From G963422745 sp963422745 (GTDB taxonomy: Bacteria; Actinomycetota; Acidimicrobiia; Acidimicrobiales; Aldehydirespiratoraceae), in NCBI GenBank assembly GCA_963422745.1, contig OY730477.1, positions 3,038,001 to 3,102,000 on the forward strand: a stretch of 64,000 bases of DNA. The letters run 5' to 3'. Positions 54,199 to 62,580 of the stretch are shown here, piece by piece. Positions within the stretch are counted from its first letter, which is position 1. Each line of letters opens with the position of its first letter. Both the position numbers and the translations under genes were made by a program. The notes below the pieces were generated by a model. That model was not told where the DNA came from, searched no databases, and was given only the letters and a program-made list of their open reading frames with translations.

Positions 54199-54318
54199 AG
54201 CTGCACGGTAGTGACTGTGGTGAAACCCGTAGATGACCCGCAGTTACCTTGGATCGCGCTTGGCTGTTGTTGGATCGCGCTTGCCTGCTGTTCGATCGCG
54301 CTTGCCTACAGTTTGGCT

Positions 54319-55158
54319 GTGCCCGAGCTGCCCGAGGTTGAGACGATCCGCCGCCAGCTAGCTCCTAGGCTCGTCGGGCGCGAGATCGTCGACGCTGGTT
54401 CACATCTGTCGGCCAAGTTCACCCCGGCATTGGAGACGATCGGTGGTGAAGTCCTGGAACTGCACCGCCGTGGGAAATACCTGATCGCCGTCTTGTTCGC
54501 CCCGACGCAGGGTCAACGCGAGCTCATTATCCATCTAGGGATGACCGGCCGACTCGCACTGGATCACCTCGCAGTGGAGCATCAACAGGTCGGGCTCGTC
54601 GGCTCCGATGATCATCTGCGCGCATGGTGGCGTCTTGACGATGGTCGCACTCTCAGGTTTCACGACGTGCGACGATTCGGGCGTATCCGATGTGTAGACG
54701 CCGGGGATTACAGCGGTATCCCGACGCTGCGTGACCTTGGTCCGGAGCCCTTTGATGTCTCCTTCGACGGGGCAAGGCTGGCTGCGTTCGTACGTTCAAG
54801 CAACCGTCATCTCAAGACGATCCTGTTGTCTCAGCGTGCAGTGGCTGGCGTTGGCAACATCTACGCGGATGAGGCCTTATGGATGGCCGCGATCAATCCC
54901 GCGACCCGGCGGCTATCGGTCGAGCGAGCCGATCGTCTTGTTGTGTCGATACGAGAGACGTTGCAGTCGGGCCTTGACCATGGCGGCACAACTCTGCGCG
55001 ACTACGTGGATGCCGACGGCATGACGGGTGCCAACCAACAGAAGCTGCTCTGCTACGGACGAAGTCGAGAGCCCTGCCTGCGCTGCGGGTCCGAACTACG
55101 TAGGCGCATCATCGACGCCCGCTCCACGACCTGGTGTCCGAAATGTCAAGCGCGGTGA
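54319..55158 (+). CDS. mutM: formamidopyrimidine-DNA glycosylase
   Basis: 279 residues from GTG 54319, giving MPELPEVETIRR: the proline after the initiator is the catalytic nucleophile and fixes the start. Also RGKYLIAVL, LIIHLGMTGRL, FHDVRRFGRI, and the C-terminal zinc finger CLRCGSELRRR with CPKCQ. Removes oxidised purines such as 8-oxoguanine and nicks the backbone. The start is preceded by three imperfect copies of TTGGATCGCGCTTG-type sequence (54250-54318), which replace any normal ribosome site. Confidence 0.95.
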   Translation: MPELPEVETIRRQLAPRLVGREIVDAGSHLSAKFTPALETIGGEVLELHRRGKYLIAVLFAPTQGQRELIIHLGMTGRLALDHLAVEHQQVGLVGSDDHLRAWWRLDDGRTLRFHDVRRFGRIRCVDAGDYSGIPTLRDLGPEPFDVSFDGARLAAFVRSSNRHLKTILLSQRAVAGVGNIYADEALWMAAINPATRRLSVERADRLVVSIRETLQSGLDHGGTTLRDYVDADGMTGANQQKLLCYGRSREPCLRCGSELRRRIIDARSTTWCPKCQAR

Positions 55159-55215
55159 ATATCTGACCGCCCGGACTCATGGGTTCCGAGCACCGCTACA
55201 GGTGATCAGTGCTGC

Positions 55216-56238
55216 CTATGCACTGGAATCGCGATCTGTCCGGTCAGCAACTCCGGCAGCAGACCCATCAGCAACTCGGGCAGCTGTATCGAGATCTGTC
55301 CGCTTAGCAGCTCCGGCAGCAATCCCATCATCAACTCGGGCAGCTGTATCGAGATCTGTCCGCTTAGCAGCTCCGGCAGCAATCCCATCATCAACTCGGG
55401 CAGCTGTATCGAGATCTGTCCCGTCAGTAGCTCCGGCAGCAATCCCATCATCAACTCGGGCAGTAATCCCGTCAGCAGAATCAAGATCTGTCCCGTCAGT
55501 AGCTCCGGCAGCAATCCCATCAGCTGTATCGAGATCTGTCCGCTTAGCAGCTCCGGCAGCAATCCCATCATCAACTCGGGCAGTAATCCCGTCAGCAGAA
55601 TCAAGATCTGTCCCGTCAGTAGCTCCGGCAGCAATCCCGTCAGCTGTATCGAGATCTGTCCGCTTAGCAGCTCCGGCAGCAATCACGTCAGTAGCTCCGG
55701 CAGCGGTTCGGGTAGACATCGAAGGCACGGCCGTGAATAATCCCAACAGCAAGCTGGCAAACAATCCCACGACAAGGACGAACCCGATCCCGGCGGCGGC
55801 CCTATCCTGCATTAACTCCACGGGTGCCGGGAGGCCGATCGCCAGGAACGAGACCCCGGCCAATGCGGCGTTGCTTACAGAATGGATCCATGTCGGCGGG
55901 GTATCAAACGTGCCGAAACAACCGCAACTCGCAACTCCTACCGAAGCCGCTCTCAGGGCCGTGACGGCGAACACAACATACAAGACACCAACCCCAGCAG
56001 CGATCGGTGGACCTCCGATAGCCAAGGCGAGTATCCCAACGCCAACCTCGGCCATACCCAAAGCGAGCACCGGTGGCTTGGCCGAAAGTCGTCTCGCGGC
56101 AGGAATGCGCAGTGAGCCCAGAAGGCCTTCAACACTTGAGGGCTTTGCGATCTTGGCTGCACCGGAGATAACAAGTAGGACTGCCGCCGCTGAGTGCGCG
56201 ACAACGATCGCCTCCGCGGAAAGATCCGTGGCAGTCAT
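55216..56238 (-). CDS. MauE/DoxX-like membrane protein with repeat-derived tail
   Basis: 340 residues. Residues 1 to about 180 are a four-helix membrane protein (VVAHSAAAVLLVISGAAKIA, VLALGMAEVGVGILALAIGG, YVVFAVTALRAASVGVASCG) with a paired-cysteine SCGCFG, as in the MauE family involved in thiol-disulfide handling for methylamine dehydrogenase maturation. The remaining 150 residues are a polar repeat (AARVDDGIAAGAAKRTDLDT and ATDGTDLDSADGI) encoded by 60-bp units. ATG 56238 is chosen (MTATDLSAEAIVV). No mau genes are nearby, so the target is unknown. The tail would be outside or inside depending on topology, which I cannot fix. Confidence 0.75.
   Translation of the reverse strand: MTATDLSAEAIVVAHSAAAVLLVISGAAKIAKPSSVEGLLGSLRIPAARRLSAKPPVLALGMAEVGVGILALAIGGPPIAAGVGVLYVVFAVTALRAASVGVASCGCFGTFDTPPTWIHSVSNAALAGVSFLAIGLPAPVELMQDRAAAGIGFVLVVGLFASLLLGLFTAVPSMSTRTAAGATDVIAAGAAKRTDLDTADGIAAGATDGTDLDSADGITARVDDGIAAGAAKRTDLDTADGIAAGATDGTDLDSADGITARVDDGIAAGATDGTDLDTAARVDDGIAAGAAKRTDLDTAARVDDGIAAGAAKRTDLDTAARVADGSAAGVADRTDRDSSA
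55230..55715. repeat. 60-bp in-frame array encoding the MauE-like tail
   Basis: CAGCTGTATCGAGATCTGTC recurs at 55281, 55341 and 55401 (60 bp), then recombined versions with 30- and 105-bp blocks. All unit changes keep the minus-strand frame; another minus-strand frame and a plus-strand frame are also open across it. Confidence 0.93.
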
Positions 56239-56261
56239 GGCTGTCACGGTAGATGAGACAC

Positions 56262-56515
56262 CCCACCTATGAGACACCCGGCAAAACACCCGGCGGATGA
56301 GAAACCGGGCAAATAGGACACCCGGCGGATGAGACACCCCACCTATGAGACACCCGGCAAAACACCCCACCTATGAGACACCCGGCAAAACACCCCACCT
56401 ATGAGACACCCGGCAAAACACCCCACCTATGAGACACCCGGCAAAACACCCCACCTATGAGACACCCGGCAAAACACCCGGCAAATAGGACACCCCGCTT
56501 ATGAGACAACCTGCA
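56262..56515. repeat. 28-bp tandem array upstream of the SpoU-type gene
   Basis: CTATGAGACACCCGGCAAAA + CACCCCAC units with CTATGAGACA at 56343, 56371, 56399 and onward in 28-bp steps, about 6 clean copies plus decayed ones (12 C and 4 G per unit). In the promoter region of two divergent genes. Only about 40 bp between array and the next gene is unique, with CGAATGCGGTTGATTG/CGAATACGGTTGATTG duplicated. Confidence 0.94.
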
Positions 56516-56561
56516 TGAGTCGACCGAATGCGGTTGATTGTCGATCGAATACGGTTGATTG

Positions 56562-57221
56562 ATGAGTGATCCGGATCACGTTGCCCCGGCGAGGGCCGGG
56601 CCTGGCGTAGGCCCGTATCCGAAGCCTTGGCCGACCGATCCTTACCTTGACGAGAACCTATTGGCCCACGGTGACCGGCGTAATGTCGTTGATCGCTACC
56701 GCTACTGGACCGTTGACGCCATAGTCGCCGACCTTGACAAGCAGCGGCACGGGTTTCATGTTGCGGTGGAGAACTGGGAACACGACCGCAACATCGGCAC
56801 AGTCATCCGCACAGCCAACGCCTTCGCCGCCGAAGAAGTCCACATAGTCGGCAGACGGAAATGGAATCGTCGGGGCGCCATGATGACCGAGGTGTACCAG
56901 CACGTCCGCCACCACAAAGCGGTCGACGATCTGGAGGCGTGGGCTAGGGATCGGCACCTACCGATCATCGCAGTCGACAATGTTGCGGGCGCTGTGCCTT
57001 TGGAAACCACTGAACTTCCCGAACGTTGCGTCTTGTTGTTCGGCCAGGAAGGCCCGGGCCTATCCGAAGCCGCAAAACGGGCCGCCTTGCGGGTGTGTTT
57101 TATCGCTCAGTACGGCTCCACCCGTTCCATCAACGCCGGGGTGGCCGCAGGCATAGCCATGCACGCATGGATCCGTCGCTGGGCTGCACCACCCGATACC
57201 CACCCAGACAGACAACCGTGA
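56562..57221 (+). CDS. TrmH/SpoU-family RNA 2'-O-methyltransferase
   Basis: 219 residues. SPOUT motifs: NWEHDRNIGTVIRTANAF (motif 1), VLLFGQEGPGLSEAA (motif 2) and GSTRSINAGVAAGIAMHAW (motif 3). Methylates a ribose in tRNA or rRNA with SAM; target unknown. ATG 56562 is used, a TTG lies immediately before. The last residues (WAAPPDTHPDRQP) belong to a unit repeated downstream. Confidence 0.9.
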   Translation: MSDPDHVAPARAGPGVGPYPKPWPTDPYLDENLLAHGDRRNVVDRYRYWTVDAIVADLDKQRHGFHVAVENWEHDRNIGTVIRTANAFAAEEVHIVGRRKWNRRGAMMTEVYQHVRHHKAVDDLEAWARDRHLPIIAVDNVAGAVPLETTELPERCVLLFGQEGPGLSEAAKRAALRVCFIAQYGSTRSINAGVAAGIAMHAWIRRWAAPPDTHPDRQP

Positions 57222-57345
57222 AGCAGACAAGAAACACTCGGTCGCTGCTGCACCACCCGAAACCCACACAGACGATCCGTCAGTCCGCCAGTCCGTCCGG
57301 GAGAGTCGCCGGGCTGCACCACCCGACACCCACCCAGACGGTTCG
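57165..57345. repeat. array duplicating the 3' end of the SpoU-type gene
   Basis: GTCGCTGGGCTGCACCACCC in the gene end is followed by GTCGCTGCTGCACCACCCGA at about 57241 and CGCCGGGCTGCACCACCCGA at about 57306, each followed by an ACCCACCCAGAC-like tail. Three units of about 65-72 bp. The first contains the C-terminus and stop. Confidence 0.85.
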
Positions 57346-57581
57346 CCACCTCAAATTCTGGATTGGCACGATACTGAGTTCGCACGGCATCAATCCATGA
57401 TTGTGTTCCACGCCAGTTACATGATTGCCATCAGTCTCAGGCCCGTGGTCTTTCCAGATCTCCAGATAGCTATCTAGATCTCCAAATTGAACGGCCTTCG
57501 GTGATCATGAGAGGAGTCCCCTGAATTCGGATATAGCCGAATTCGGATAAAGCCGATTGCAGTGCGCGAGTAAAGGTGTTG
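57346..57581. other. gene-free stretch with one strong hairpin
   Basis: No gene seen. A hairpin of two 12-base arms (AGATCT, CC bulge, AGATAG-CTATCT, AGATCT) spans 57456-57481. It may be a bidirectional transcription end between convergent genes, but no T-run follows on either strand. Confidence 0.5.
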
Positions 57582-57944
57582 TCAGCTCCCCGCCAAGGCC
57601 ACCAGTTCGGCGTCGTCGGGTATTCGGACTCCGGGCACGTAGTGGGTGTGCAGACCCGTGATCACCGACTCGAGATCGCCAGGATTGGTGGACGACAGAT
57701 GCACGGTGACCATTGAGGAGTAGATGTGAATGCTCGCTACTCCGCCAGCTTTGAACAGTTGACGAGCAAGTTCGGCCGCTGGGTCGTCACCAAGGATCTC
57801 CTCTCCGGCCGAGTAGCGGATGTGGCCCATGCCGGTGAGGCATCGATTGACTTCAAACCGTACGATGCCTGGACGACGCGACAGGGTACGAACGACTGTG
57901 ACAGGTTGACCCATAACGCCGTTGAGGATAACCGACGGGTTCAA
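57582..57944 (-). CDS. small protein resembling a Nfu/NifU N-terminal domain
   Basis: 120 residues. The central part (DDPAAELARQLFKAGGVASIHIYSSMVTVHLS) has the spacing of the Nfu N-terminal domain, in which a short beta strand follows 'GV..V'. The N-terminus (QPVTVVRTLSRRPGIVRFEVNRCLTG) also fits. There is no CxxC, so it would not carry a cluster itself. Function unknown; the resemblance is by eye and weak. Start ATG 57944. Confidence 0.55.
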   Translation of the reverse strand: MNPSVILNGVMGQPVTVVRTLSRRPGIVRFEVNRCLTGMGHIRYSAGEEILGDDPAAELARQLFKAGGVASIHIYSSMVTVHLSSTNPGDLESVITGLHTHYVPGVRIPDDAELVALAGS

Positions 57945-58039
57945 AACCCCCGAACACCGATGATCGACAATGGGCTTCTACAGTCAGCGGCGCCCTATCG
58001 GAGTTCGCGCCGGGGCCGACCAACTGCTGGCGCTTGAGC

Positions 58040-58215
58040 CAACACAGCCGTCACGTGAGCGACCACCTACCCACCAGCGAACGATGCGGCCCGAAATCCA
58101 ACGACCTGTACCACGCAACCCCGAACGACCACCTACCCACCAGAGAGCAACGCGGCCTCGCAGCCAGTTAGCGGCCTCGTCCAGCCCCGAGCGACCACCT
58201 ACCCACCAGCGGGCA
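58040..58215. repeat. 63-bp array ending inside rnhB
   Basis: GCGACCACCTACCCACCAGC or GAACGACCACCTACCCACCAG recur at about 58058, 58123 and 58189. The last unit encodes the C-terminal residues and TAG stop of rnhB on the minus strand. Confidence 0.88.
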
Positions 58216-58873
58216 ACGCGGCCTGCTCGCGCAACTTGTCCATGAATGCCCAACTTTGTCGATGAATCGCACTGGGACCGTAAGCAGCAAGCGCCGCACG
58301 ATGCCTGGGGCACGGGTAGCCCTTGTTCGACACGAAGTGGTACGCCGGGTATTTTTCATGGCAGGCCCGCATCAACCGGTCGCGGGTGACCTTGGCGACA
58401 ATCGACGCCGCTGCGATCGACAGGCAGACTGCGTCACCTCGCACGATTCTCGTGGTGGGGACGGTACCTACGAAGTCCCAGTTGCCGTCGACGAGGACAT
58501 GGTCAACGTCCACATCAAGCCCCGCTAACACCCGCTGGGCACACAACCTTTGGGCGTCGGACATGCCCAAGGCGTCACACCTCTCGGCACTCACATGAGC
58601 AACCGACACATGCTCGGCCCAACCGAGGACCCGATCCCCCATCACCTCGCGCTCGTTCTCGGTGAGCATCTTGGAATCTCGCACCTTGTACAAGCGGCGA
58701 TCACGTGGCACCACCACCGCCGCCAACGTTAACGGCCCTGCCCATGCACCTCGACCGACCTCGTCGATCCCTGCGACGATTCCACATCCAGAGTCCCACA
58801 GTTTGCGCTCGGCTCTCTGGTTCGGGGCCTTGTGTTTAATCGCAGCCCGCAGCCGCGGCGAAGCGACAGTCAT
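58199..58873 (-). CDS. rnhB: ribonuclease HII
   Basis: 224 residues. Catalytic motifs GIDEVGRGAWAGPL (first Asp-Glu pair), RDSKMLT, VLVDGNWDF and IAAASIVAKVTRDRLM. Degrades the RNA strand of RNA-DNA hybrids and removes misincorporated ribonucleotides, in the cytosol. The last residues AALPAGG and stop fall in the 63-bp array. Start ATG 58873; the first 25 basic residues are longer than average. Confidence 0.93.
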   Translation of the reverse strand: MTVASPRLRAAIKHKAPNQRAERKLWDSGCGIVAGIDEVGRGAWAGPLTLAAVVVPRDRRLYKVRDSKMLTENEREVMGDRVLGWAEHVSVAHVSAERCDALGMSDAQRLCAQRVLAGLDVDVDHVLVDGNWDFVGTVPTTRIVRGDAVCLSIAAASIVAKVTRDRLMRACHEKYPAYHFVSNKGYPCPRHRAALAAYGPSAIHRQSWAFMDKLREQAALPAGG

Positions 58874-59014
58874 CCTTGCAGACCGTAGCGCCTACATGCT
58901 TCTGCCAATTCCTTCACGCTGCTGCCAGCGCCTACATGCTGCTGCCAATTGACGGGGCCGTTCCCACCTAGGACCAAGGAGCCGCTTAGTGACCAAGCAG
59001 CCGCGTAGTCATGG

Positions 59015-60367
59015 TCATGTTGGTGCCAACAACGACTCCCCCGAGCGGCTCGTCGTCACCCAGTTTGGGTCCAATCCTGGGGCAGTGAGTACGACGTCAT
59101 CGGCTCCGCCTGTGCGTTCCCATAACAGTGCAGGACACGACCCGTGCCAGCGCATCGCAAAGGACACCACACCCGCGGCCGTGCAGAGCCCTTCCACATC
59201 CAACGACTGTCCCAACCATGCGACGGGAACTTCCGGTAGCAACGCAACAGCACGAGGATCGTAGAAATCGGCGACCAGGTGGCTGGCGATCGCAGTTGCC
59301 GTGGCAGCGGCTTGGACTACAGAAGGCTCAGGAACTGCCCGTTGCAGTGTTGTGGCCAAGCGACGGGCATCGGCGGCGCCTGCAGGGAAGACCCGCTCAA
59401 GCGCCGCTGCTGTCAACAACAAAGTATGACGATCGAGACAGTCTCTTGCGCCATGAGCCAAGGGCCCGGCGAGCAGTTCGAGCCCGCACCGCCGACCGGC
59501 AAACAGTTCTCGGCTTGCGAGCAACCGCAGCGCTTCCGTCGCGGCGCATCCAGCCAGCCGCCTTGTGTCAGCCGCGGCGATGACGGTTACCGTCGCTCGG
59601 TCCACCTCATCGACAAGTCCTGCCAGATCCAGCCTCGACGCCGCCGCTGCAGCCGTGCCGGGTTCAGACGACCCGGCAAGCACAACCAAGTCTGCGATCG
59701 CACGTCGCCAGGCTTGAGTCATGTCAGCGTCGGGCAAATCCAATTTCGACGCTTTGCGTGTGACAGCCTTCCAGCCCTTTGCGACGTCTGCTGCGTCAAT
59801 CCAGCTCAGCGGTGGCGGCCCACCTACACCGCTCGCCACGCTGACCTTTTGGCGATGCGGAACGGCCATGACGACAGCGGCCGCAGCCGACGGGCCAGTG
59901 GCAACCGCTGATGCAGGTCCAGGCTCGTCGCGTACACGGTTCCATATGGGGTCGCCAGCGACCACACCACCTGCCGGTCGTGACATGGTGACCCATGTGT
60001 CACCGTCGGCGGCTATGCCGTCTGTTGTGGCCTCCAGTCTCGCGTCCCGACGGCCAGCAACGGCGACCAGTACAGGTGCCGCTGAAGCGTTCTCGAACTC
60101 GGCGAGCACCGCCTGCGCGACGCCGTCGTTGATTGCGGCCACACGCAGGATCAGATCGCCGGACGGGACACGCATCCTGAGTTCATGAACGGGGGTGTCG
60201 TCTAGGCGATCTCGGCGCAGACGTTCGGTGTGGCCCACACGCCACCGGTCCCCGGCCAACACACCCCACTCAAGGATGAAGTCGTCGGCGACTACGCGAC
60301 CGTCGTCGTCGAGTCGGGCGATCGGCCCAAAGAGATCGCCGATTACCTCAGGCAGGGTCAACCTCAC
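59015..60367 (-). CDS. conserved-looking protein of unknown function
   Basis: 450 residues, not recognised. Starts at GTG 60367, inside the last 20 bp of gpsA, which suggests translational coupling. N-terminal half is beta-rich (EWGVLAGDRWRVGHTERLRR, LILRVAAINDGVAQAVLAEF), the C-terminal half alpha-helical and Ala-rich, somewhat like glycoside-hydrolase-type six-hairpin proteins (LLTAAALERVFPAGAADARR). No signal peptide. The coding character is good (long frame, sensible composition). A glycogen-debranching or trehalase-like fold is possible but I cannot show it. Confidence 0.7.
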   Translation of the reverse strand: MRLTLPEVIGDLFGPIARLDDDGRVVADDFILEWGVLAGDRWRVGHTERLRRDRLDDTPVHELRMRVPSGDLILRVAAINDGVAQAVLAEFENASAAPVLVAVAGRRDARLEATTDGIAADGDTWVTMSRPAGGVVAGDPIWNRVRDEPGPASAVATGPSAAAAVVMAVPHRQKVSVASGVGGPPPLSWIDAADVAKGWKAVTRKASKLDLPDADMTQAWRRAIADLVVLAGSSEPGTAAAAASRLDLAGLVDEVDRATVTVIAAADTRRLAGCAATEALRLLASRELFAGRRCGLELLAGPLAHGARDCLDRHTLLLTAAALERVFPAGAADARRLATTLQRAVPEPSVVQAAATATAIASHLVADFYDPRAVALLPEVPVAWLGQSLDVEGLCTAAGVVSFAMRWHGSCPALLWERTGGADDVVLTAPGLDPNWVTTSRSGESLLAPT

Positions 60368-61343
60368 GTGCCGCTGGCCGCTGTACCAGACCTACGTAGG
60401 CGTCAACGGCGCTACGACCGTCGGTTATACAGGCACGCACCTGCTCAGCGATCGGAGCGCAGATACCTAACTCCTTGGCGATCTCGACCATTACCGGAGC
60501 GGACCGAACACCTTCGGCGACCTGATCCATCTCCGCAATGATGTCGCCTATAAGGCGGCCCCGGCCGAGCTGCTCACCCACATGTCGGTTACGACTCTGT
60601 GCGCTCATGCAGGTGGCCAGCAGATCACCCATCCCGGTAAGCCCGGCGAACGTCGCTGGTTTGCCGCCCATCGCCACCCCGAGGCGGGTGATCTCGGCAA
60701 GCCCGCGAGTGATGATCGCGGCACGGGTGTTGTCACCGGTGCCTAGACCGTCGGCCATACCAGCTGCGAGCGCGATCACGTTCTTGAATGCGCCGCCAAG
60801 TTCGCAGCCCACAACATCGTCACTGGTGTACACCCTGAAGAGCTGCGAACCGAACACGGTCCGAAGACGCTCCGCAATCGTGGGGTCGGTGAATGCCAGC
60901 ACCGCCGCAGCGGCAGACCCGGTCAGGATCTCCTTAGCGAGATTGGGTCCGGTTAACACACCGACCGGGTGGCCCGGCAACTCCTCAGCAATGACCTGCG
61001 TCATGCGCTTGTGGGAGCTGGGCTCGAGTCCTTTCGCCAGCGATATCACCGGCACCCATGCTCGCAGGTCGGTTCGCACCTCTCGCAGCGTGGGACGGAA
61101 ACCCACGCAGGGCACACCCATGACCAACACGTCGCAGTTGCGCACCACCGCTGCAAGGTCCGTCGAAGCGCTCAGGGCAGCGTTTAGGGTGTGGTTGGGC
61201 AGGTAATGCGGGTTTTCGTGGCGCTCATTGATGGCATCAGCGACGTCAATGCGCCGGGTGTAGAGCACAGTGGGAGAGTTGTAAGCACAAAGGTGCGCCA
61301 CGGTGGTTCCCCAGGATCCGCCTCCGAGCACGGCGATCCGCAT
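60348..61343 (-). CDS. gpsA: glycerol-3-phosphate dehydrogenase [NAD(P)+]
   Basis: 331 residues from ATG 61343 (MRIAVLGGGSWGTT, nucleotide-binding GxGxxG). Further: VISLAKGLEPSS, VLTGPNLAKEI, the catalytic lysine region LGGAFKNVIALAAG, TRAAIITRGLAEITRLG and GLTGMGDLLATC. Makes sn-glycerol 3-phosphate for phospholipid synthesis. Two more ATG codons lie upstream in frame (61367, 61361); the chosen one follows GAGAGA and gives the standard N-terminus. Confidence 0.95.
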   Translation of the reverse strand: MRIAVLGGGSWGTTVAHLCAYNSPTVLYTRRIDVADAINERHENPHYLPNHTLNAALSASTDLAAVVRNCDVLVMGVPCVGFRPTLREVRTDLRAWVPVISLAKGLEPSSHKRMTQVIAEELPGHPVGVLTGPNLAKEILTGSAAAAVLAFTDPTIAERLRTVFGSQLFRVYTSDDVVGCELGGAFKNVIALAAGMADGLGTGDNTRAAIITRGLAEITRLGVAMGGKPATFAGLTGMGDLLATCMSAQSRNRHVGEQLGRGRLIGDIIAEMDQVAEGVRSAPVMVEIAKELGICAPIAEQVRACITDGRSAVDAYVGLVQRPAAREVDPA

Positions 61344-61354
61344 GTCGTTGGTCT

Positions 61355-61652
61355 CTCTCATGCTCATCGTCTCTCTCCCATGCCCATCGTCTCACCCATG
61401 CCCATCGTCTCACCTACACCCGTCGCCTCACCCATGCCCATCGCCTCACCCATGCCCATCGTCTTACCCATGCCCATCGCATCTACCACATCCATCGTCT
61501 CACCTATGCCCATCGTCTCATCCATGCCCATCGTCTCACCTATGCCCATCGTCTCACCCACATCCATCGTCTCACCCACATCCATCGTCTCACCCATGCC
61601 CATCGTCTCACCCACATCCTTCGTCTCACCCATGCCCGCCGTCTCACCCTAA
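61355..61652. repeat. 18-bp array between divergent gpsA and cofC
   Basis: About 16 copies of CCCATGCCCATCGTCTCA and close variants (CCCACATCCATCGTCTCA). Read on the plus strand it stays open for 150 codons in two frames (SPMPIV repeats), but no start signal or family match supports a gene. It occupies the whole promoter region of gpsA. Confidence 0.93.
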
Positions 61653-61732
61653 GGCTCTGAACTTATCGACCCAGGGTCGTGAGGGCGCGCTTATGAGGCC
61701 TCAACGCGGCGAGGTGATACCTTGCCGCCGTC

Positions 61733-62401
61733 GTGCAAACAGCAACGCCGACGACTAGCTCGAGAAGTGCCTCCACCCTGGTGTTGGTACCTATCCGTTC
61801 ATTCGACGACGCCAAGTCGCGCCTCAATGCGGTACTGGCACACACAGAGCGGGCCGAGTTGGCCAGACGGATGGCCCACACGGTCGTGGCTGCTGCTGGA
61901 TCCTTGCCGGTGTGGGTGGTGACCGATGACGACGAGGTCGCTGCCTGGGCCTCCGCGGTGCGGGCCGCGGTTTGTCGGGTCGGCCGACCTGGGTTGAACG
62001 CTTCGATCACGGCAGCTGTGTCTGCGGCGGCCGATGCTGGCTACGCCAGGGTGATCGTGGCACATGCCGATTTGCCTCTGGCCGAAGATCTTGCCATCGT
62101 CACGGGCTCGGGACTAGCGATCGCCCCGGACCGCCATGGCGACGGATCGAACGTTGTGTCGGTGCCAACCGAGGTCAGATTCGAGTTCGCCTACGGCCCG
62201 GGATCCTTCGAACGCCACTGCAGTGAGGCCGCACGCCTGGGACTTGCCGTGACCGTGATCAACGAACCGAGCTTGGCCTTCGACGTTGACAATCCCGACG
62301 ATCTCAAGATGCTCAAGACGCGAACCGGTTCTTGTGGTGCCAACACCCTAAACGTCGACCAAAACGCAACCGAACCCACACCACAACACCAGAAGGGCTG
62401 A
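61733..62401 (+). CDS. cofC: 2-phospho-L-lactate/phosphoenolpyruvate guanylyltransferase
   Basis: 222 residues from GTG 61733. Nucleotidyltransferase fold: LVLVPIRSFDDAKSRL, WVVTDDDEVAAW, VIVAHADLPLAEDL, and FAYGPGSFERHCSEA with FDVDNPDDLKML at the end. Activates phosphoenolpyruvate or phospholactate with GTP for coenzyme F420 synthesis (actinobacterial name FbiD). The last 25 residues (GANTLNVDQNATEPTPQHQ) come from a duplicated repeat and exceed the family norm. Confidence 0.88.
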   Translation: MQTATPTTSSRSASTLVLVPIRSFDDAKSRLNAVLAHTERAELARRMAHTVVAAAGSLPVWVVTDDDEVAAWASAVRAAVCRVGRPGLNASITAAVSAAADAGYARVIVAHADLPLAEDLAIVTGSGLAIAPDRHGDGSNVVSVPTEVRFEFAYGPGSFERHCSEAARLGLAVTVINEPSLAFDVDNPDDLKMLKTRTGSCGANTLNVDQNATEPTPQHQKG

Positions 62402-62500
62402 TACCCACGTATCCCGCTCTTGTGGTGCCAACACCCTCAACGTCCACCAAGACCCAACCGTGCTTTCACCACAATAGCAAGGGCTGACACCCACGTGTCT
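62325..62500. repeat. duplication of the cofC 3' end
   Basis: CTTGTGGTGCCAACACCCT occurs at about 62333 and 62419, each followed by AACGTC(G/C)ACCAA and AAGGGCTGA(T/C)ACCCACGT. Two units of about 86 bp; the first contains the stop. Confidence 0.88.
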
Positions 62501-62580
62501 GACGCATCCTACGTCTACCTAATAGGCGATACATCACCGGGTGGCCACCTGCGTGCTCGCCCGAGTCCTAGGATCGGTCT

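Noticed and set aside
61191..61652. Plus-strand frame coding SPMPIV hexapeptide repeats
   Set aside because: Mostly repeat sequence overlapping the gpsA start region; two plus-strand frames are equally open, no ribosome site.
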